Of a DNA stretch of 64,000 nt, positions 56,801 through 64,000 are shown one piece after another. This DNA comes from Chloranthus sessilifolius (Eukaryota; Streptophyta; Magnoliopsida; Chloranthales; Chloranthaceae). Both the position numbers and the translations under genes were made by a program. Location: positions 9,189,299 to 9,253,298 of the forward strand of contig CM037597.1 of assembly GCA_021018995.1 (NCBI GenBank), in the 5' to 3' direction. The notes below the pieces were generated by a model. The model did no database searches. It saw only the letters and a program-made list of their open reading frames with translations, and had not been told where the DNA came from. Numbering within the stretch: the first letter of the stretch is position 1; each line of letters opens with the position of its first letter.

Positions 56801-57130
56801 CCTTGCTCCTATTGTCATTGGGGCCGTAAACCGTAATCGCAACCCAATCCTTATCATTCCTGCAGTCTTGAAGATGAGTTGCAATCGTGAAATCTCCCAT
56901 TTCCAAGTCCTTCTGCTTGTAACAGTTCGCATCCCAAGTAAGAAGAATGTCACCCCTTGAGCCCCTGGCTTCCAGCGACAGCCACTCCCAGGCAGGGCCC
57001 AGCAACACCGTTCGAATAATAGTCATTCGATTCCCCCCATGTAGTTTCCTACAACCCAATGATCTCTAGTCTCTGGTGGAAGAGGAAGATTTAACCAGAG
57101 CCCTTTTGTCAGATAGGCCTCGCACATTCC
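53847..57130 (-). pseudogene. LINE-B ORF2: endonuclease, reverse transcriptase, zf-RVT start
   Basis: Endonuclease (57059-56469) shows WVAITVYGPNDNRSKEFFEL, PVCIGGDFNGLI, WSNGQDDLTLCRLDRF and ISDHRPI, that is the catalytic GDFN and SDH motifs. RT (56096-55236) shows GDGNNKFFHLVANGRRKN, SDFRPISLIGCAYKLIAKVL, GAFIPGRQLMDIVV and FKIDMEKTYD. A stop follows, then LSPLLFNCVGEAL and QYADDTLGF near 55110-55085. zf-RVT (about 53995-53850) is cut by element B. Only a few stops interrupt it, fewer than in LINE-A. Confidence 0.88.
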
Positions 57131-57156
57131 AGCTAACGAACTTCATTAACCACAAC

Positions 57157-57375
57157 CATGGATCAAAATGCTGAAAAACCGATACGTATCATCCGAGCCC
57201 AAAACCGATATGTATCGGTATCGGACGGTATCAGACGATACATTGAATGTATCATCCGGGTAAATACATATCTATGACCAATACGGTACATTCAATGTAC
57301 CGTATCGGTGACCTCCGATACCGATACGTATCGTCCGCTGATGCGTATCGGTATCAAACGAAATTTTGATCCATG
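57157..57375. mobile_element. MITE of the TATCG family (E-3)
   Basis: 219 bp. Ends CATGGATCAAAAT and ATTTTGATCCATG are perfect inverted repeats. Flanks ACCACAAC and ACCACTAA match 6 of 8. The interior is rich in CGATACGTATCG palindromes. It is inserted in LINE-B just before ORF2. Confidence 0.8.
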
Positions 57376-57389
57376 ACCACTAACTTAGC

Positions 57390-58640
57390 ATTCATCAGCC
57401 CCTCCCTCGCCCCCGACTAAGGCCCAAAAAACGGGACCACACTATACCCCCCCCCCCTCTCTCTCTCGTGTGGGGCCCATCACGGATCATCGCTTTCTGC
57501 TGACCCTTCCTTGATCTGGTATAGTAAAGACCCCACCTTGATCTCACACGCCCCTTTCTTCCTTTCTGTCTCTCAAATATCGCTAGTTGTTTCCCTTTTT
57601 CTAAAATCTCTCCATACAACCTAAGAAGCTCGTCCCTATCCACTTGATAAGAGATCCCCAGTTCTGTCCCTACGTTAATCAATCTTTCGCCGTCCCTGTT
57701 AGCCTCCACCGACATGCTTTCGTTACTTTCATCTGCACCCTCTTCCATAAGCTTGGATACTCTAGATGCCCCCTGAGAGAAGCCCGATTTCGTGCGAAGA
57801 AGATCAGTGCGAAGCGATGGGGACCCATTGTGATCTTCGGATCTGCAACCTGGTCCTATACAATTGCACTCCAAGCCCAAAATAGAGTTAGCATTAGAAG
57901 GGGACCTGGGTCTAGAAGTCCTAGGGGTCTAAAAAACAAAATTACTTTTATCTTTACAAATAAAAGGTCTGCCGCTTAAGCCCATGGGTCCTTCAAAAGT
58001 ATCAGGAGCCTGATATCCTGAAATAGACTTACGTGTGTGACCGAGTCGTCTAATAAAGACCGAGTTAGTATGTTCGCTCAGTAACTGGTTCTCAGGCCCT
58101 AACATAGTTCCATAATAACTATATTGTAAATCATTTGAACGATCTCTCGCCCAACTGTCCCTTCGGTTCCTCGAAGAACTAGCCCTGTTTTAACTATAAT
58201 GACCCTTGTCAGACATTCCCTGCATTCCCATAAATGATACGCCATCCCTCCCGTCCCATCTAGCTGTCAGGTGACTCGAATCCCGCTCCCTCGCTCTGTG
58301 ATCTCCACGTATCCCCTACTCGGCAGAGGGAAGTGACATATTTCATCGTAAACCTCACAAAGTCCCTCTCGCTTACTATTGGCGTTTAAGGGGGCACTTT
58401 GTCCTTGCCTCGAGACGCGTGTCAAGCTCTCATCAAACTACTCTGCCTCTCTTTATAAAGTTGCTCCACGTCGTTTTCCCCTGCTAGAGAGATTTTCGTA
58501 GCATCAAGGAACACCTTGTCCCACCTGTTCAGGATTTCAAGGTCATTTCTCTCCACCTCAGCATGCCACGTAGGCCCGCAAGACCAGTGTGATCCCCTAT
58601 CGGTGCCATCCGAAATCGCAGTCGTGTTCCCACCCATATG
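57390..58640 (-). pseudogene. LINE-B ORF1-like region
   Basis: The minus strand starts around 58637 (MGGNTTAISDGTDRGSHWSC, WDKVFLDATKISLAGENDVE). The middle is broken; then GLECNCIGPGCRSEDHNGSP (57875-57815) and GTELGISYQVDRDELLRLYG (57680-57620) follow, as in LINE-A. The function is presumably that of L1 ORF1, but no RRM or CCHC was recognised. Confidence 0.6.
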
Positions 58641-59138
58641 GAGCCCGATCCGCGAGTGTTAGAATTTTGGGAGCTTCGTCCCATGTCTGTGATGCCTTTC
58701 CCCGTCTATCTTCCCCTCACTGAGAATTTCTCCTTTAGTAATCGCCGGATTATGTACCTTACCGGCCCATATCCCACCAGGTCTTACCGGTCGGTAGGAA
58801 TGGGGGTGGACCGTAGATGACTGCTTTTGACGAAGTCAGAAGCCGTCATCTTCCTCTTTTTGCAAGGTTGTGTTGAATATATCTTCTTCCCATCTGGTGC
58901 ACCTAATGATGTTACCCCCCCCCCCGGCGCTCCGAAGGTCCATGTTGGACCAGAAGCTCGATCACCACTGTCTTCTCTTCCGTGAAGACCGCGAGGAAAA
59001 AAAATTTGTTATTTTGGAAACTGTAAAGTTTGTTTTGGAGCATTCGCCCATCATATGTATGAAATGGTCTCTAATATTATCTTCATTTAGTTGTTGGTTG
59101 TTGGCATTGATGACTACCAATCTGTTATGGTTGTATTA
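58641..59138. other. Junction region between LINE-B and element C
   Basis: The first part may still be LINE-B 5' sequence. It contains 11 C at 58915-58925. 58926-59138 has no recognised content and ends at TATTA before LTR C. Confidence 0.4.
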
Positions 59139-60186
59139 TGACGCAGGACGGTTCCCTAAACTACGTGAATGATATGATTGATTTTGCCGGAATTAAATTA
59201 GAATTAAACTAAACAATAAAATTCACAAAATATAACGAATACCTCAGGTTTTCGTAATATTCCAGGGGAGAATCACGTATGCTTCAGGTAGGGTTCAGTT
59301 TAAGCGCTAGATCCGTTAGGTTGCAGCGTAGATCGATCCTAGAGATAGAACTCTAGGTTTTCCCATATTAGAGCGCTCACAATTCAATGATGGGATCACT
59401 GATTTTCTCTGAATATTTGGTGCGAAAAGGTTCAATAATTCTGCTACGATCTACGGTTGTTGAATTGGGTCGATTCAATGGCTTAGGATAAAACTAGGGT
59501 TTTAGGATTTCAAAAGGGATGGTGATTGATTTAGGATTCTAAGGATCAACACACAAGCAGAGAAGATGAAGATAGATAGATAGGATTGCGGGCTTCACAC
59601 CCTTGGCTTCGCACTAAACCCTTCTCGGGAAGAAGAATCACTCTTCGTAGAGGCTCATCTCAAGCACACACAAGCAAAAGCTCTTTTCATTAATTATCAA
59701 TAACTAGTTACATTGTTTAATTTAAGGACCTTATATAGGAGTCCTTTCAATAAAAGAAAACCCTAAAACAATTAATAAATAAAAGACAAATAAACCCTCA
59801 AAACAGAAGTTCGAAATTAAACTCCTAAATTAACTAAACAACTCGACACGATTTCGTTCGATCAAAATTGAATTTCGTTCAATCGAAATTGAATTTCGTT
59901 CGATCGCAATTTTGATCGATCGAAACTGAAAATCGTTTGATCGAAATTGAATTTCGATCAATTGAAATTGAAAATCGTTCGATCGAAATTCTCATATACA
60001 TAAAATATCGCCATTGACATTTTGATTGATCGAATTTTAATTTCGATCAATCGATTTTTTCTGTGCACCTTCAATTTTCAGAATTTCATCTTTCGCCTAG
60101 TTTTGATTTCCATTCTGCTTCTTTCGACGTCGGTATACACCAAACGGTCCATATCCAATGTCTACGATGTCTGCATCCCCGTCAAT
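59139..60186 (-). repeat. 3' LTR of element C
   Basis: 1048 bp. In element orientation it starts TGACGGGGATGCAGACATCG, homologous to LTR B for about 70 bp. It then has the TTCGATCGAA-type tract (60060-59843) and TATA (59739-59731), and ends GTCCTGCGTCA as in LTR A. Confidence 0.85.
59843..60060. repeat. TTCGATCGAAATTG palindromic tract, LTR C
   Basis: About twelve copies of TTCGATCGAAATTGAA or a variant (CGTTCGATC, GATCAATCG) in 218 bp, the nearest about 100 bp from the TATA box. Confidence 0.9.
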
Positions 60187-60261
60187 TCTCTCGGGACGAA
60201 AAGGCTTCATCACCGATGAAGCGGCGTCGTAATAGCGCTCGAGTATGTCGGGGTCCAAACG

Positions 60262-60948
60262 TCACACTTCGTCTTCAGCTAACCATGAGTTCTCAGAATC
60301 CGGCTTTCCCAATCGCTTGACCAAGTACTTTTGAATTCCGCCCCCATGGGTGGATATCACCAAATCATCTAATATTCCTTCGATCTCATCTATGCGCTGC
60401 TTGCAGGAGGAAGGGAAGGCTAGGGGTTGTAGGGTGGGGCTGGCATTCGGACTCGAGGCTGCTTGGAAGGGGTTGTGAGGGGGTGGGGCTGGAGCCAAAG
60501 AAGGAACCAGGTCCTCCACATTGAATGTATAGCTGACCCCTATATCCGTTGGAAGCTCGAGAACATATGCATTAGGTCCGCTCCTTGCAACAATTCTAAA
60601 AGGCCCAGCACCACGGGCTTGAAGTTTCTTTGCGGCTCTCAATGGGAACCATTCATGCCTAACCCGAACCATGACGTAATCTCCAACCTGAAATTCTTTG
60701 AAGCGCCGATGCGCATCCGCAGATATTTTGTGCTGTTCATTGCTTGCATTAATTCTTTTTCTAATTTCGACATGCAATTCATGTATATGCTGTACAAATG
60801 AATCGGCTGACTCGAAAACTCTATGGGATGCTGACATGGGAATAAGATCAATTGGTGTTCTAGGCCTATGACCAAGGACGACCTCAAAAGGACTCATACC
60901 TAGGGACCTATTGACTAAATTGTTGTATGCAAACTCGGCTAAAGGCAA
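60262..60948 (-). pseudogene. Element C integrase C-terminus and chromodomain
   Basis: An open frame of 228 codons: PLAEFAYNNLVNRSLGMSPF, FQVGDYVMVRVRHEWFP, KLQARGAGPFRIVARSGPNA and FNVEDLVPSLAP (GPY/F module). It ends with RIDEIEGILDDLVISTHGGG and IQKYLVKRLGKPDSENSWLA, a chromodomain with its aromatic/Trp positions partly kept. The domain places element C among chromoviruses and may direct insertion to particular chromatin. Confidence 0.85.
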
Positions 60949-60957
60949 AATAGAATC

Positions 60958-61917
60958 TCAAGTCCTAGGGTGATCACCAACAAGACAACGGAGAAAATTA
61001 CCTAAGCTCCTATTGGTGGACTCCGTTTGGCCATCTGTTTGAGGATGATAGGCCGACGAAAATTGGAGCATGGTACCCATCATGTGCCATAAGGTCTTCC
61101 AGAAATAACTGGTAAATTTCACATCGCGATCCGATACAATCGTCTGGGGTAAACCATGTAGACGCACAACCTCCCCAAAAAATAATTTGGCTATGTGAGC
61201 CGCATCGAAAGTTTTAAAACAAGGTATGAAGTGGGCCATCTTGGAAAAGCGGTCCACTACCACAAAAATGGAATCGTGCTTCCGTTGAGTCTTTGGAAGT
61301 CCAAGCACAAAATTCATAGAGATGTCTTGCCACGGGGTGTGCGGCACGGGTAAAGGGGTGTACAAGCCGGTATTTTGTTTGATATGCTTCGCAACTTGGC
61401 ATGTACGACACTGTTTCACGACCCTAGAGACATCTCTTACAAGGCTAGGCCAATAGAACCTATCCTTAACAAGTGCATTGGTTTTATCGCGCCCAAAATG
61501 TCCGGCAATCCCTCCGACATGTAACTCCCAGATGAGGAAATCACGCAATGAAGTATGAGGGATGCACAAACGATTGCCTTTGAACAAATACCCATCCAAC
61601 AGGGTATACTCGGAGTTAATGTTGTTCGGATTCTCAAGGAAAGCAATGTATTCTGCCCCGAAATTTGGGCAATCAAGATAATCTTGTTTCAACTGCTCAA
61701 ATTCGACGACCTCGGTGCTCATAGACTGTAAAGTCGCCACTCGACGACTAAGCGCATCAGCAGCCTTGTTTTCGGCACCAGCCTTATGCTTCATAACAAA
61801 TGTGAACCCTTGGAGGTACTCGAGCCACTTCGCGTACCTCGGGTTCAACTTTTTCTGGAAAGCAAGGAAACGTAAGGCCTCGTAGTCAAAAAACAACACA
61901 AATTCCTGCGGTCTCAA
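60958..61917 (-). pseudogene. Element C RNase H end and integrase core
   Basis: An open frame of 319 codons: FVMKHKAGAENKAADALSRR, GGIAGHFGRDKTNALVKDRF with the HHCC finger (CRTCQVAK), [38 protein letters not shown] (second Asp) and SSAYHPQTDGQTESTNRSLG (Glu). The first DDE Asp, usually in the MDF context, is Asn here (MNF). Stops separate it from both neighbours. Confidence 0.88.
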
Positions 61918-61926
61918 TTAATGTTT

Positions 61927-62376
61927 TCAATACCACAGAGATCGGACGACCGCATAAAACTCCTTGTCATAGGTGGAGTATTTCTGCTTTGCCTCATTAA
62001 GTTTCTCACTAAAATAGGCCACAGGGTGACCTTCTTGGCTCAGCACTCCGCCTATGCCTACACCCGATGCGTCACATGCTACTTCAAAGACTTTAGAAAA
62101 GTCCGGTAGGCGCATGACGGGTGCAGTAACCATTTTCTCTTTTATCTCGGCAAAGGCCCTCGTCGCTACTTTGCTCCACAGGAACTCCCCTTTTCTCATG
62201 CAATCGGTAATGGGAGCCATGATTGTGCTAAAATTCCGGATGAAGCGACGATAAAACGTGACCAAACCGTGGAAGCTACGGACTTCATGAATATTCCGAG
62301 GTTCGGGCCACTCCACAATGGCCTTAACCTTCGTAGGGTCCGCAACCATCCCGTCTACCGAGACAATGAATCCCAA
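61927..62376 (-). pseudogene. Element C RT thumb/connection and RNase H
   Basis: An open frame of 149 codons: [40 protein letters not shown] and [20 protein letters not shown] with the first RNase H Asp. It overlaps the preceding RT frame by about 50 bp in another phase, so a frameshift lies near 62380. Confidence 0.85.
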
Positions 62377-63418
62377 GAATACAACAGTGCTGCATGAAGG
62401 TGCACTTCTTGAGATTCGCGTAAAGCCTTTCTCCCCTCAAGGTTTCGCAAACCAACCTCAGGTGGATAATGTCTTGCTCCTTATCTAAACTGTAAATCAG
62501 AATTTCATCAAAGTATACGACAAGGAACTTGCCAAGGAATGGCCTCAACACTTGGGTCATGAGCCTCATAAATGTACTCGGGGCATTGGAAAGCCCAAAA
62601 GGCATGACCATCCACTCATAAAGACCGTCTTTGGTCTTGAAGGCGGTTTTCCATTCATCACCAAGGCGAATATGAACCTGATGGTAACCACTTTTAAGGC
62701 CTATCTTGGAAAAGATAGTGGCTCTAACCATCATGTCTAGCATGTCATCAAGCCGCGGTATGGGAAACCGATATTTAACAGAGATCTTATTAATCGCACA
62801 GCTATCCACACACATGCGCCATGTACCATCTTTCTTAGGCATGAGTAATGCTAGTACGGCACACGGGCTCAAACTCTCTTGTATGAACCCCTTTTGAAGG
62901 AGCTCACTGACTTGCCGAGTCAACTCAGCGTGCTCAACCGGATTCAACTTGTAGTGGGGCAGGTTCGGTAATGTCGATCCGGGATCTAAGTCAATTGCGT
63001 GTTGAATGTTACGCATGGGAGGGAGCTCATTGGGTAAGTCTTCGGAGAAGACGTCCGCAAATTCTTTCAGGATGGGCTCTACCTCCTTGGGGTACTCACA
63101 GACTGACTCAGAAGTACTCCCAACAGTAACAACGACATATACGACACTCTCATCTTTCGATGCTCTCTCAAACTCTGAAAGGGTCACAATGTTGATGGCC
63201 TTGGATTGGCCTCCCTTCTTCTCAACTCTATTGACTGATGGTGCTTTGGGAGCCAAAGGGTTAAGAGTGATTTTCTTGCCCTTATAATTGATCGTACAAA
63301 CGTTAGATCGCCCAAAAATGATCACGTTCAAATCATAGAGCCATGGCTTCCCTAAGATAATGTGGCTCACATCCATCGGCACCACATCGCACCATAAGGT
63401 GTCAGAGTATGAACCCAA
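62324..63418 (-). pseudogene. Element C protease end and reverse transcriptase, catalytic residues altered
   Basis: A frame of 364 codons: [20 protein letters not shown] (protease C-terminus), [97 protein letters not shown] and [11 protein letters not shown]. The first RT Asp (KIDL in element B) is Gly, and the second of the YFDD pair is Glu. The enzyme is therefore expected to be inactive although the frame is long. Confidence 0.88.
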
Positions 63419-63868
63419 CTATATGGGTACACGACACCTCTGAGATACTGGAATGGATGAGGAGTCAACCCATGCGACTTTGTAAGGTCTCGGGTGGGCT
63501 TCAGGTGCAAGCCCTAAGCGGGTGACGGTATGTTTTAACACCACATTGGTGCAGCTTCCGCTATCCACGATAACCCTACAACTCTTCGTCCCACATGTGG
63601 CAAAGGTGTGGAAGATGTTCTCCCTTCGCCAATCCTCCTTTTCATCCCGTTGAGGTTGTGCAAAGGCACACCTCACAACTAGATCACGACCCATGTCATC
63701 ACCTTCCTCGTCACTAGGTGTGACATTCGGCTCAAAGACTTCTTCCTCATAAACTCCTTCACTTTCATCTCCTTCTCCATCGATGAAGAGATTCCTTTGT
63801 GGTTGTGGGGCATTGGGCAGCAAAGTGACCCAATCCTTGACATTTATAGCATTTGACATGAGACCCAC
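63419..63868 (-). pseudogene. Element C zinc knuckle, linker and protease active site
   Basis: In one frame KCYKCQGLGHFAAQCP (63854-63807) is a CCHC knuckle. The 149-codon frame that follows is in another phase, so a small indel separates them. It holds an acidic linker (DGEGDESEGVYEEEVFEPN) and CRVIVDSGSCTNVVLK with the DSG triad (63580-63535). It ends at a stop where the next frame (63418) continues the protease. Confidence 0.85.
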
Positions 63869-64000
63869 TCTTCGAGGATTCTCCGGCTACACCCTTACCT
63901 TTGTCAAACCTCACATTGGTAGATGTGGATTGCATGGGTTTTAAGTGGTTTCAAAGACTAGATTTCACTTACGGGTTAATTGACGGTGAAAATCGATCGC

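Larger units (their letters stand above)
46431..58640 (-). mobile_element. LINE-B: L1-type element split by chromovirus B
   Basis: A (T)9 run at 46432-46441 is the poly(A) tail on the minus strand. The 3' part is 47223-46442, the rest 58640-53847. Between them sits element B with TSD ATATG. MITEs at 46495-46745 and 57157-57375 are later insertions. Domains are ORF1-like (58640-57390), endonuclease (57130-56460), RT (56100-55080), zf-RVT (54000-53850, continuing after the insertion at 47223) and C-terminus. It is closely related to LINE-A. The 5' boundary is uncertain. Confidence 0.85.
59139..64000 (-). mobile_element. Element C: Ty3/gypsy chromovirus, 5' part outside window
   Basis: The 3' LTR is 59139-60186 (TGACGCAGGAC ... 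CCCGTCA on the + strand). The minus-strand interior runs through chromodomain, integrase, RNase H, RT, protease and gag zinc knuckle to the window edge. It is closely related to element B in protein and LTR start, but with a different U3 tract. The 5' LTR and most of gag are not visible, so the target duplication (left flank TATTA) cannot be tested. Confidence 0.92.

Overview
This is nuclear DNA from a land plant, most likely an angiosperm with large, repeat-filled introns. The evidence is GT/AG-spliced exons of a plant transporter, plant-type Ty1/copia, Ty3/gypsy (chromovirus and Tat lineage) and LINE/L1 sequences, short MITE-like elements with TIRs and target-site duplications (TSDs), and no bacterial gene organisation. 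The species cannot be read from the window.

Host gene. Five phase-compatible exons on the + strand (7470-7544, 14661-14741, 14952-15010, 40766-40860, 42017-42132) encode the middle of a PHT4/SLC17-type plastid anion or phosphate transporter. The gene is incomplete at both ends. One intron is 25.8 kb and another runs at least 21.9 kb to the window edge. Every mobile element from 7.5 kb onward lies in an intron of this gene.

Layout. 1-6854: a decayed minus-strand copia element, split by a 2.5-kb solo LTR (1917-4455) and carrying a hAT-type MITE in its LTR. 7.5-15 kb: first three recognisable exons, with LINE, hairpin-repeat, copia and tRNA-like fragments between them. 15.6-16.5 kb: a nest of MITEs with 8-bp TSDs. 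16587-20357: a gag-only LTR element (element A) with TSD ATACC. 21-24 kb: small LTR-element remnants. 25.2-35.7 kb: a large degraded Tat-lineage gypsy (element H) with two RNase H domains. 35.7-40.5 kb: antisense LINE-A. 40.8-42.1 kb: two exons with a Mutator-like MITE between them. 43.4-45.5 kb: LINE and copia fragments. 46.4-58.6 kb: antisense LINE-B, split by a complete chromovirus (element B, 47224-53846, TSD ATATG) and carrying two MITEs. 59139-64000: a related chromovirus (element C) that runs off the window.

No transposable-element reading frame is intact; all carry stops, frameshifts or deletions. The most unusual signal is a module in the LTRs of elements A, B, C and D. Each has a tract of CpG-containing self-complementary microrepeats (TTCGATCGAA, CTCGAGCGAG or TCGCGA type) about 85-105 bp upstream of its TATA box. 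The repeat word differs even between elements whose LTR starts are homologous, and tract length differs between the two LTRs of one element.
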